A stretch of 20,520 bases of DNA, from assembly GCA_003555285.1 (NCBI GenBank), contig PWGH01000285.1:1-20520 (forward strand). Reading direction: 5' to 3'. Shown here in pieces: positions 7,450 through 14,629 of the stretch. Under the pieces are notes generated by a model, which made no database searches, was not told the origin of the DNA, and saw only the letters and a list, made by a program, of their open reading frames with translations. The position numbers and the translations under genes are program-made. This DNA is from Thioalkalivibrio sp. Its GTDB lineage: Bacteria > Pseudomonadota > Gammaproteobacteria > Ectothiorhodospirales > Ectothiorhodospiraceae. The first letter of the stretch is position 1. Each line of letters opens with the position of its first letter.

Positions 7450-8349
7450 CTACGAAGGCGGTGGTGGCAGGGCGCTCACCTGGCGCCGGAAGGTCTGAAA
7501 GGCCTCGCTGTCGCGCTGCAATCCCTCGAGCCGTTCCTCGGGGAGCGCCTCGATCGCGGCTCGGGTGTTGTCGATGCGTTCCTGGGTTGCCGGGTGGGTG
7601 GCGAAGAACTGCTCGACGCGGCCTGGCTCGCGGTCGCGGGTATCCATCAGCGTCTGAAAGAAATCGACCAGGCCGATCGGGTGGATACCGGCGTCGATCA
7701 GGTAGCCGATGGCCTCGTCGTCCGCCTCGCGCTCGGCCTCCCGGCTGTACCCGGCGAACACACCGGCAGCGCCCAGCTGCACCGCCGCGCCTTCGATCGG
7801 CCCGGGCTGGCGGCCTAGCAGCACCCCGTACAGGATCTGCAGGCCCATCTCGGCCTGCTGGGCCCGACGCCATTGATCAATGCCGTGGCGTTCGACCACA
7901 TGCGCGATCTCGTGGGCCACCACGCCCGCGAATTCGGCGAGATTCTCCGAGGCCTCGACCAGCCCGCGATGGAGGTAAATATGCCCCCCGGGCACCGCGA
8001 AGGCATTGATCTCCTGCGTGTTGACCACATTAAAGCTGTAGTCGATCGCGTTGCGCGGGTCGGCGACGGCCACGATCTGCTGCCCCAGCTCATTCACGTA
8101 GCCGACGACGGCCGGATCGTCGATGAGATCCAGTTCCTCCTCGATCTGTTGCGCCAGATCCTGCCCCAGGGCCATCTCCTGTTCGGTCGTGATTCGGGGC
8201 GCGCAGGCCGTCATCAGAAGCACGGTGATCAGGAGCAGCTGGCCAATGCGTCCCACGACGGTCCGGCGGGTCGGCGCCTTCGCGACGGCCGCGTGCCCGA
8301 TGCCACTAGAACCCGTGATGACCACCGTGGCTCCGTTCAGATTGCTCAT
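7450..8349 (-). CDS. M48 family metalloprotease lipoprotein (LoiP/YggG-like) with SDR-like leader
   Basis: A 299-residue protein. Residues 55-290 are an M48 peptidase domain with HEIAH at 146-150 (zinc ligands and catalytic Glu), INAFAVPGGHIYLHRGL before it, the third-ligand motif YSREAEREAD at 201-210, and FATHPATQERI near the end. Residues 33-49 form a lipoprotein signal (GRIGQLLLITVLLMTAC, Cys49), so the enzyme should sit in the periplasm on a membrane and act in envelope quality control, like LoiP/BepA relatives. Oddly, the ATG with the strong ribosome site (AGGAGGGT at 8353-8360) adds about 31 residues ahead of the signal, and these resemble the start of a short-chain dehydrogenase (LNGATVVITGSSGIG). 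A GTG at 8256 would give a clean 17-residue lipoprotein signal but lacks a ribosome site. Promoter element B precedes the gene. Confidence 0.9.
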   Translation of the reverse strand: MSNLNGATVVITGSSGIGHAAVAKAPTRRTVVGRIGQLLLITVLLMTACAPRITTEQEMALGQDLAQQIEEELDLIDDPAVVGYVNELGQQIVAVADPRNAIDYSFNVVNTQEINAFAVPGGHIYLHRGLVEASENLAEFAGVVAHEIAHVVERHGIDQWRRAQQAEMGLQILYGVLLGRQPGPIEGAAVQLGAAGVFAGYSREAEREADDEAIGYLIDAGIHPIGLVDFFQTLMDTRDREPGRVEQFFATHPATQERIDNTRAAIEALPEERLEGLQRDSEAFQTFRRQVSALPPPPS

Positions 8350-8394
8350 CGCACCCTCCTGGGCCGGGGCTAATCCAAATTCACCCACAACTTG

Positions 8395-8441
8395 AATCTA
8401 GGTAAATCCAATCCGCCACAACAGGGAGGCAAGCGCCTAGG
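8395..8441 (-). promoter_or_regulatory. Shared promoter element, copy B (upstream of the M48 lipoprotein)
   Basis: Read toward the protease: box CCTAGGCGCT (8441-8432), -35-like TGTTGT (8423-8418), 17 nt, and -10-like TAGATT (8400-8395). The predicted start site is near 8388, with a leader of about 38 nt containing AGGAGGG. Distances are identical to copy A. Confidence 0.6.
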
Positions 8442-8454
8442 TAACCGACCCCAA

Positions 8455-8467
8455 GACCGCACCGGTC
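8455..8467 (-). terminator. Weak hairpin after the NRAMP-like gene
   Basis: GACCG-CAC-CGGTC forms a 5-bp stem 12 nt past the stop of the five-gene operon. There is no T-run, so intrinsic termination is doubtful. Confidence 0.2.
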
Positions 8468-8478
8468 CCTGGAAGGGA

Positions 8479-9879
8479 TTAGCGCGCGAGCAGGAGATCG
8501 TAGAAAAAGAAGATCGAGAAGAACCCGTAGAACAGGATCGCCAGCACCGTGGCCGCAATCGACCACAGCCCCGGCCCCAGGCTCCGCGGCAGGCGCGTCA
8601 GGTTCAGGTACAGGGTCAGAATGACCACCACCGGCAAATGCGCGGCGGTGATGATCCCGGCGATCGACAGGATGTCGACCGGATTGCGCAGCAGCAGAAA
8701 GACCAGGATCGGCAATGCGGTCAGCACGATGACAATGTAGGCGGTCTTCAGCCGCTCGCGCAGTTGGGCGCGCGAGGTGTTTCGGCCGAGCCGGGCGGCG
8801 GTCCGGGGCATCAGCATCAACGAGGCATCGGCATACATCCGGCCCCAACCGTCCTGGTTCGACAGGATCGAGCCCCACAGCGCGACGAAAATGCCCGCCA
8901 CCAGCAGGGCGCGTCCCGGGCCGCCCCAGATCTCGCCCAGGAGCCGCGCCAGATCCTCGGCCACGCGCACCCCTTCCGGAACCACCCCCAGGGGTTGCAG
9001 GAGTTCGGTGCCCAGCGTCAGGAAGGACAGGTTCACCAGGGTGGCCCCGATCACGCCGATGACGGCCGTCGTCGCCATGATCCGCAGCCACCGGCGCAGA
9101 CGGGGGCCGGCCTCCTCCGGCGAGAGACCGCGCGCTTCGGATTCGGGCGCGGCCTCGTTCGGATCGATCACCTCGCCGCCGTAGCCGCGGGCCGAAACCC
9201 AGTACGAGAACCACATCATGCCCGCCGCACCCGCCAGCAGGAAACCGAACCACGGCAGGATGAAGTACAGATCGAAGTCCGGCACCCGGGCGGGGATCAG
9301 GCCGTCGGCGTAGGTGGACCACCCGGGAAAGACCGACACCGCAGCCAGCAGCACCGACAGGATCATGATCGCCGCGAGGATCGAGGTGACCAGCTCCAGT
9401 TTCTTGTACCGGCCCGTGATCACCAGCGCGGCCGACACCAGAATGATGCCGACAGCGGCGACGGACTGCGGCACGGGCAGCACGATGATCAGCGCACTGC
9501 CGACCAACGCCGCAATGCCGGCCACCACCACCACGCCGCTGACCAGCCCCGGCACGAAGATCAGCCACACCGACCAGCCTCGAGGGCCGCCGATGCCGTT
9601 GTACCCGTCCAGAATGGTCCGGCCGGAAACCACCGTGTAACGCCCGATCTCACGGATGATCACCCAGGTCAGCAGCGCCACCAGCAGAGCCGCCCACAGC
9701 AGATCGTAGCCATAGCGCGAGCCCACCCGGGGTGTGAACAGGATCGATCCCGAACCCACCGACGAGACCATCCAGACGAAACCGGGCCCGTACCAGGCCA
9801 GACGCGCCCAACCGCCGGGTACCGGGGCGACGGTGGGCCGGCGTTGCCTGGGCTCCGTCGCGGCCTCCGCCTCGCTCAC
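8479..9879 (-). CDS. NRAMP-family transporter, atypical (lacks DPGN signature)
   Basis: A 466-residue polytopic membrane protein with about 11 hydrophobic helices. The first helix GPGFVWMVSSVGSGSILFTP followed by RVGSRYGYDLLWAALL aligns with the NRAMP TM1 region (MntH: GPAFIAAIGYIDPGN...), and TM2-3 (IIREIGRYTVVSGRTILDG) also fits. The metal-binding DPGN of TM1 is replaced by GSGS (residues 42-45), and the MPH motif of TM6 by an aromatic stretch MMWFSYW (221-227). Transport of Mn or Fe therefore cannot be assumed; a different cation or solute is possible. The GTG start at 9877-9879 overlaps the ASRT gene stop (GTGA), indicating translational coupling. The frame remains open upstream, but that sequence lies within the ASRT gene. 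Last gene of the five-gene operon. Confidence 0.85.
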   Translation of the reverse strand: MSEAEAATEPRQRRPTVAPVPGGWARLAWYGPGFVWMVSSVGSGSILFTPRVGSRYGYDLLWAALLVALLTWVIIREIGRYTVVSGRTILDGYNGIGGPRGWSVWLIFVPGLVSGVVVVAGIAALVGSALIIVLPVPQSVAAVGIILVSAALVITGRYKKLELVTSILAAIMILSVLLAAVSVFPGWSTYADGLIPARVPDFDLYFILPWFGFLLAGAAGMMWFSYWVSARGYGGEVIDPNEAAPESEARGLSPEEAGPRLRRWLRIMATTAVIGVIGATLVNLSFLTLGTELLQPLGVVPEGVRVAEDLARLLGEIWGGPGRALLVAGIFVALWGSILSNQDGWGRMYADASLMLMPRTAARLGRNTSRAQLRERLKTAYIVIVLTALPILVFLLLRNPVDILSIAGIITAAHLPVVVILTLYLNLTRLPRSLGPGLWSIAATVLAILFYGFFSIFFFYDLLLAR

Positions 9880-10292
9880 AGGGGCAGGCCAAGCGTGGTC
9901 AGGATGCCGTTTTCGGAACCGCTGGTGTCCTTGCGCTCGAACTGCAGCACGATGGGAACGTTCGAGGTCACGATCGCCCCGTAGTCCTGATCCAGCGGCG
10001 GGGCCTCGGGATTGATCAGGTCGTTGACCCGCACGCGCCGTACCCGGCGTGCGCTGACCCTGAGGCGATAGGGTCCCACCGGATCGCGATCGGAATAGAA
10101 GAGGGTTACCTCGACCTCGGCGTCCTCGGCGCCGGTATTGAGCAGGCACAGCTCGTCGCGGCTGGTGTGCTCCGGTTCGCGTCCGGTGCTGCGCAGCGGA
10201 ATGTGCCCGCCGGCGATCGCCCAGGCGGTTCGCCCGGCGGCGTGGCCCGGGCCCGCGGCATTGCCGGTGCTGTTATTCATGCGGGTGTCCAT
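9876..10292 (-). CDS. Sensory rhodopsin transducer (ASRT) family protein
   Basis: A 138-residue soluble protein matching the Anabaena sensory rhodopsin transducer family. It has AAGRTAWAIAGGHIPLRSTG, then REPEHTSRDELCLLNTGAEDAEVEVTLFYSDRDPVGPYRL split over two strands, ARRVRRVRVNDL, and a C-terminal half with DYGAIVTSNVPIVLQFERKD. These are the conserved beta-sandwich stretches of the family. ASRT itself is a tetramer that binds the cytoplasmic face of a rhodopsin; relatives without a rhodopsin are proposed to be small-molecule (possibly sugar) binding domains. No rhodopsin gene is in this window, and the neighbours are sugar and aldonolactone enzymes. The start is ambiguous: ATG 10292 or ATG 10280, neither with a good ribosome site. 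The stop overlaps the GTG of the transporter gene. Confidence 0.88.
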   Translation of the reverse strand: MDTRMNNSTGNAAGPGHAAGRTAWAIAGGHIPLRSTGREPEHTSRDELCLLNTGAEDAEVEVTLFYSDRDPVGPYRLRVSARRVRRVRVNDLINPEAPPLDQDYGAIVTSNVPIVLQFERKDTSGSENGILTTLGLPL

Positions 10293-10306
10293 GAGCGCGT
10301 CGCCAT
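10277..10306 (-). other. 9-codon minicistron overlapping the ASRT start
   Basis: ATG at 10304-10306 has GGAG 8 nt upstream and encodes MATRSWTPA. Its TGA overlaps the second in-frame ATG of the ASRT gene (ATGA at 10277-10280), which itself lacks a ribosome site. This resembles the arrangement at the yeaH start, but it may be chance. Confidence 0.25.
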
Positions 10307-10340
10307 GGGGGCGTCTCCGTCGTGGCGGCCTTCGCGAGGC

Positions 10341-11540
10341 TCACGGGGTCGCCCCCGCGGGTCCCTCGAAAAGGTCGTGCAGGTGCGGGTTCAGGAAGAC
10401 GCCGTTCGGGTCCATCGCCCGCCGGATTCGTTGAAAACGCTCCCACTGCGGATACAGCGGCCGCAACCCCTCGGCGTTCTGATAATGCTTCTTGCCCCAG
10501 TGCGGCCGGCCGCCGTGGCGAAGCAGGATCGGCTCCATATCCCGAAAGAAGGCCTCATGCGGCAACGAGGCGTTGTGGTGCATCGAGACGGTGGCCGAGT
10601 CCCGCCCGTGGGCGCCACTCAGGAAGGCCTCGTCGCCGGCGACGGTGCGGTACAGCACGCGCCACCCGACGGTCTTGCGGTGAACCGCCTTGATGCGTTC
10701 GCGGACCTCGGCGAAGCACGCCGGGCCGTTCTCGATCGGCAGCCAGTATTCGATTTCGTCGAACTTGTTGTCGCGCCCCCGGGGGATCACGTCGCCGCTC
10801 CAGCCGGTCTTCGCTTTCTGGCACCAGGCATACGGCAGATCCGTGGGTTCCTCCCCGGGCGGGTTCAGCGTCCGGAGCTTGGCCTCGTCACTGCGGGGGT
10901 ACCAGTAGAAATCGAAGTTGCGGTGGTTCGCGATCAGCGCATCCAGATGCGCCATGCAGTCCTCGATATGGGTGCACCATTCCTGGCGATGCAGCTGGAA
11001 GGCCGGCACCAGCTGCAGGCGGTATTCGGTGAAGATCCCGAGCGCGCCCAGCGCCACGCGGGCGGCCAGCGTCAATTCCGGATCCGTCTCCAGCGTGAAC
11101 TCGACGATCTCGCCCTGGCCGTTCACCAGCCGACCACCGACCAGATGGTTCGACAGGATGCGCAGGTTTCTACCGGTGCCGTGGGTTCCGGTGCCGATCG
11201 CGCCGGCCAGCGCCTGCAGGTCGACGTCGCCGAGGTTCTCGAGCGCCAGTCCATGTTCGAGAAAGGTCTGATTGGCCTCCTTCAGCATCATCCCGGAGCG
11301 AACCGTAAGGATATCCCCCTCCTGGCGCACCACCCCCTTGAAGGCCTTCATCGAGACCAGGATATCGGCCGTCTGCACCAGCGGCGTCGACGAATGCCCG
11401 GCGCCATGCACCCGCACCGTCCGGCCCTCGGCGCCGGCGTCGCGCACCAGCTGTTGCAACTGCGCCTCGTTCGCGGGGCGCGCATGGGTGGCCGGAGTGA
11501 AGCGCAGACTGCCCGACCAGTTGCTAAAGGCGTCGGTCAT
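10341..11540 (-). CDS. FAD-binding oxidoreductase of the L-gulono/D-arabinono-1,4-lactone oxidase family
   Basis: A 399-residue VAO-type flavoprotein. The N-terminal FAD-binding half has TVRVHGAGHSSTPLV with His49, the residue that usually carries covalent FAD in this family, and later GDVDLQALAGAIGTGTHGTG. The C-terminal half has the ALO-domain signature RPHWGKKH (His347-Lys350), followed by MDPNGVFLNPHLHDLF. Such enzymes oxidise sugar 1,4-lactones (or xylitol-type polyols) with O2 or a quinone; the actual substrate is unknown. The ATG at 11540 has AGGAGG 4 nt upstream. No signal peptide is seen, so it is cytoplasmic. It lies between the GH15 gene and the ASRT gene in the same direction, consistent with a sugar-oxidation route. 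The 111-nt gap before it holds tandem repeats. Confidence 0.88.
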   Translation of the reverse strand: MTDAFSNWSGSLRFTPATHARPANEAQLQQLVRDAGAEGRTVRVHGAGHSSTPLVQTADILVSMKAFKGVVRQEGDILTVRSGMMLKEANQTFLEHGLALENLGDVDLQALAGAIGTGTHGTGRNLRILSNHLVGGRLVNGQGEIVEFTLETDPELTLAARVALGALGIFTEYRLQLVPAFQLHRQEWCTHIEDCMAHLDALIANHRNFDFYWYPRSDEAKLRTLNPPGEEPTDLPYAWCQKAKTGWSGDVIPRGRDNKFDEIEYWLPIENGPACFAEVRERIKAVHRKTVGWRVLYRTVAGDEAFLSGAHGRDSATVSMHHNASLPHEAFFRDMEPILLRHGGRPHWGKKHYQNAEGLRPLYPQWERFQRIRRAMDPNGVFLNPHLHDLFEGPAGATP

Positions 11541-11568
11541 CGAACCTCCTCGGTCATGCGACCCCGCG

Positions 11569-11632
11569 GGTCAGGGCTTCGCTCGGTCAGGGCTTCGCTC
11601 GGTCAGGCTTCGCTTCGGTCAGGGCTTCGCCC
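11569..11632. repeat. Four tandem 16-bp repeats between the GH15 and FAD-oxidase genes
   Basis: Four contiguous 16-nt units read GGTCAGGGCTTCGCTC (twice), GGTCAGGCTTCGCTTC and GGTCAGGGCTTCGCCC at 11569, 11585, 11601 and 11617. They fill more than half of the intergenic gap, just upstream of the oxidase ribosome site. A further duplicated CGGTCAT flanks that ribosome site (11534-11540 and 11550-11556). This is typical of slipped-strand duplication. The unit length is not a multiple of three and the repeat is non-coding. Confidence 0.85.
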
Positions 11633-11651
11633 CGATCATGGATGCCCCGGG

Positions 11652-13625
11652 TCAATCATCCTCGGGCAGGGTCGGTGCCCCGGTTCCGTCGTGTCCGCTG
11701 CGTTGTTGCCGATGCGCGGTGGTTCCGATCGGATGGTGTTCGGGAATCTCCAGGCCTCGGGCATAGGCCAGGTACAGCAGGCTGTTGATCAGGCCGATAT
11801 GGGTGAAGGCCTGCGGGTAATTGCCGAGGAATTCGCCGGTCTTGGGGTCGATCTGCTCGGGAAAGATGCCCAGGTGGTTGGCGTGCCCGATCATGGCCTC
11901 GAATACACGCTCGGCCTCGTCGAGCCGGCCCGACAGCGCCAGTACGTCGACCAACCAGAAGGTGCACAGGCCGAAGGCGCCCTCCTCCCCGGGTAGCCCG
12001 TCGTCCGTTACGTAGCGGCGCACCAGGCCGCCGGCCATCAGATCGGCCATGATCCGGTCGACGGTACCCTGAACGCGCGTGTCCTCGGCCGGCAGGAACT
12101 CGACCAGGGGCAGTCGCAGGTTCGCCGCGTCCATCGCCTTGGAGCCGTAGGACTGGACGAAGGCGTTCAGCTCTCGATCGAAGCCCCGCTCCATCACCTG
12201 GTCCCGAATCCGCGCCTTCTCCGTCTCCCAGCGCTTGGCGTTGCCGTTCAGGTCGTAATCCCGGGCCAGCAGCAACGCGCGGTCCAACGCGACCCAGGCC
12301 ATCACCTTCGAATAGACGAAATGCTGCGGCTCCCCGCGCACCTCCCAGATCCCGTAATCCGGCCGCTCCCAGACCTCGACCACGTGATCGGCGATCCAGG
12401 CGATGAAGCTTGCGATCTCACTGGTGAATTGGTGGCCGCGGCGCGCGAGTTCGTAAGCGGTGCTGACGAGTTCGCCGTAAACCTCGAGTTGAAACTGGTG
12501 GTAGGCGCCGTTGCCGATACGCACCGGCCGGGAACCCCGATACCCCTCGAAGTGTTCGAGCGGATACTCCTGCAGATCGAGTTCGCCATGCAGCCCGTAC
12601 ATGATCTGCAACTCCCGCTGCCCGGCGACACACGACTTCGAGACCTCCTCGAACCAGCGCAACAGGTCCACGGCCTCGGCCTCATGACCGATGGCCACCA
12701 GCGCCTGCGCGGTCAGCCCCGCGTCGCGGATCCAGGCATAGCGGTAATCCCAGTTGCGCACCCCGCCGATCTCTTCCGGAAGCGAGGTGGTGGGGGCAGC
12801 GGCAATCGACCCGGAATCGGCCATGTTCATCAGCTTGAAGACCAGCGCCGATCGTGTGACCAGGTGGCGATGGTTTCCCGCCCAGATGCGCTTGTCCACC
12901 AGCCCCTCACGGCGCGCCCAGGCCTTCCAGGTCTTCAAGGTCGCGTCCAACAGGTGCACGGTCTGGTCGACATCGGCATCGGCCCGCTCGGATTCCCAAC
13001 GCATCACCAGCACCCGCTTCACCCCGGGATCCATTCGCAAACGAGCCCGCAGCCGAGGCCCGTCCTGCGCCTCGATGGCCTCCGCGTCGTCGAGACCCCC
13101 GATGCTCAGGGTGGCCGGTCCGGCGCTGGCCCGCCATCCCGCACACGAGGCACTCAGCACGGTGTCCTGGCGGGCGTAATCCAGCCGCGGCGCCCAGACC
13201 ACGTCGACGTCCACGGGCCCATCCTGACATTCCAGCACCCGATGGATCTCGGGTACCGCATGCGAGGCATTGCGTCCGTTGATATTGCCCTGCAGGGGCA
13301 TGAAGTCGGTTACCCACAGCGTTGCGCCGCCGGTGTCGAAGCGGGTTCTCAGCACATTGGTCGCCTCGACATACTCCTGGGCGCCGCGGCCACCATCGAC
13401 CGGACGGACCTGAAAGAAGCCGCCACGATGCGTGTCGAGCAGGGCGGCGAAGACACTGGGGCTGTCCATGCGGGGCAGGCAGCACCAGTCGATGGAGCCA
13501 TCCCTGGCCACCAGGGCGACGCTGCGCAGGTTGCCGATGATGCCGTAGTCGGCAATGGGCTGATACGCCCGAGGTGAATCAAAACGGGGTGGGTCACCCC
13601 GGGACAAGTCAGCGCTAGCCGTCAT
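11652..13625 (-). CDS. GH15 family glycoside hydrolase (glucoamylase/trehalase-like)
   Basis: A 657-residue protein. The N-terminal domain opens with YQPIADYGIIGNLRSVALVA and RDGSIDWCCLPRMDSPSVFA, the usual start of bacterial GH15 proteins. The (alpha/alpha)6 catalytic barrel includes PEEIGGVRNWDYRYAWIRDA (core at residues 291-301), LQIMYGLHGELDLQE and the catalytic-type EEGAFGLCTFWLVD (Glu547/Glu548). The tail has FPEQIDPKTGEFLGNYPQAF. The family hydrolyses alpha-glucosidic bonds in maltodextrins or trehalose; actinobacterial relatives with this architecture are trehalases, so trehalose is plausible in an osmotic-stress setting (inference). No signal peptide, so cytoplasmic. The ATG at 13625 has GGAGGA 6 nt upstream. 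The frame is open far upstream, but that part overlaps the LLM gene and is not coding. Confidence 0.93.
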   Translation of the reverse strand: MTASADLSRGDPPRFDSPRAYQPIADYGIIGNLRSVALVARDGSIDWCCLPRMDSPSVFAALLDTHRGGFFQVRPVDGGRGAQEYVEATNVLRTRFDTGGATLWVTDFMPLQGNINGRNASHAVPEIHRVLECQDGPVDVDVVWAPRLDYARQDTVLSASCAGWRASAGPATLSIGGLDDAEAIEAQDGPRLRARLRMDPGVKRVLVMRWESERADADVDQTVHLLDATLKTWKAWARREGLVDKRIWAGNHRHLVTRSALVFKLMNMADSGSIAAAPTTSLPEEIGGVRNWDYRYAWIRDAGLTAQALVAIGHEAEAVDLLRWFEEVSKSCVAGQRELQIMYGLHGELDLQEYPLEHFEGYRGSRPVRIGNGAYHQFQLEVYGELVSTAYELARRGHQFTSEIASFIAWIADHVVEVWERPDYGIWEVRGEPQHFVYSKVMAWVALDRALLLARDYDLNGNAKRWETEKARIRDQVMERGFDRELNAFVQSYGSKAMDAANLRLPLVEFLPAEDTRVQGTVDRIMADLMAGGLVRRYVTDDGLPGEEGAFGLCTFWLVDVLALSGRLDEAERVFEAMIGHANHLGIFPEQIDPKTGEFLGNYPQAFTHIGLINSLLYLAYARGLEIPEHHPIGTTAHRQQRSGHDGTGAPTLPEDD

Positions 13626-13669
13626 CACTCGTCCTCCGCGTTCGTTCGGTCGGTGTCCGGTGATGGCGA

Positions 13670-14629
13670 TCAAAAGCCCTTTGCGTGATGGAACGCCACC
13701 CCTGCGAAGTCGCGAATGAAGCGCGCCTGCGCCCGGTTCACGTTGTGGACGGTCACGGTCGTGAAGCCCATCGCCAGATCCTCTCGAAGCCATTCGATCT
13801 GCTGGTCCAGATCCCGCGAGATCCGCACGTGAGCACGCAGGTCCTCCGGCCGGACGTAACGACCGGCGTCCTCGAATTCGCTGGGCAGGCGAAGCTGGGC
13901 CAACAGCGAGCTGTCGAAGATGTTGGTTCGCCATTCCTCCCAGGCGCCCTGCAGGGCCGCGGCCTCGGTTTCGGCATAGGAGATATCCGCCTTGAGCACC
14001 ATCGGCTTGCCCTCGCCGCCGCCGCGCCGAAAGGCCTCGACGACCGTCGCCAGCTCCTCGCGCTCGCGGGAATGGGTGATCATGCCGTCGGCCCAACCGC
14101 CGATCCATTCGGCGGTCTCGGGACTGATCGCGGCTCCCAGCAGCAACGGGGGCTCGGGGGGGCGTGTGTACAGGTGCGCCTCCTCCACATTCACCAGGCC
14201 GTACCGGGTGACCGTCTCCCCGGCCCACAGGGCGCGGATGATCTGAGCGGACTCCTCGAGCACTTGCATTCGCTCTGCCTTGGCCGGCCAACGCTGCCCG
14301 ACGATCCCCTCGTTCAGGGCCTCCCCGCTGCCGAGGGCCATCCAGAACCGGCCGGGGAACATCTCGGCCAGCGTGGCCCCCGCCTGGGCCAGGACGACCG
14401 GGTGGTAGCGCCAGCCCGGTGCCGTCACCACGCCATGGTGCAGACCGGTCGCCTGCAGGGAGGCCCCGAGCCACGACCAGGCAAAGCCGCTCTGCCCCTG
14501 TTGGGCGCTCCAGGGGTGAAAGTGATCGGAACAGGTGATGCCCTCGAACCCGGCATCCCGCGCCTGCTCGGCCAGTTGCAGCATCTGCCCTGGGGGGAAT
14601 TGTTCGTGCGAGGCGTGAAAGCAAATCAT
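13670..14629 (-). CDS. LLM-class flavin-dependent oxidoreductase (TIGR03885-like, non-F420)
   Basis: A 319-residue luciferase-like TIM-barrel protein. It starts with the subfamily hallmark FHASHEQFPPGQML, followed by CSDHFHPWSAQQGQSGFAWS (residues 33 onward), GRFWMALGSGEALNEGIVGQ, IIRALWAGETVT, PLLLGAAISPETAEWIGGWA and RPEDLRAHVRIS. These match the proposed non-F420 flavin LLM subfamily; the substrate is unknown. The ATG at 14629 has AGGAGT 5 nt upstream; a longer in-frame start at 14683 would add 18 low-complexity residues and lacks a ribosome site. It is the first gene of the five-gene operon, 44 nt ahead of GH15, under promoter element C. Confidence 0.92.
   Translation of the reverse strand: MICFHASHEQFPPGQMLQLAEQARDAGFEGITCSDHFHPWSAQQGQSGFAWSWLGASLQATGLHHGVVTAPGWRYHPVVLAQAGATLAEMFPGRFWMALGSGEALNEGIVGQRWPAKAERMQVLEESAQIIRALWAGETVTRYGLVNVEEAHLYTRPPEPPLLLGAAISPETAEWIGGWADGMITHSREREELATVVEAFRRGGGEGKPMVLKADISYAETEAAALQGAWEEWRTNIFDSSLLAQLRLPSEFEDAGRYVRPEDLRAHVRISRDLDQQIEWLREDLAMGFTTVTVHNVNRAQARFIRDFAGVAFHHAKGF

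Noticed and set aside
8392..9984. A 530-codon plus-strand frame antisense to the NRAMP-like gene
   Set aside because: Its Gln/Arg/His/Asp-rich composition mirrors codons for hydrophobic residues on the other strand, and the minus strand encodes a coherent membrane protein.
9880..10149. N-terminal extension of the NRAMP-like frame to 10149
   Set aside because: It overlaps the conserved ASRT gene completely, and the NRAMP homology begins only after the GTG at 9879.
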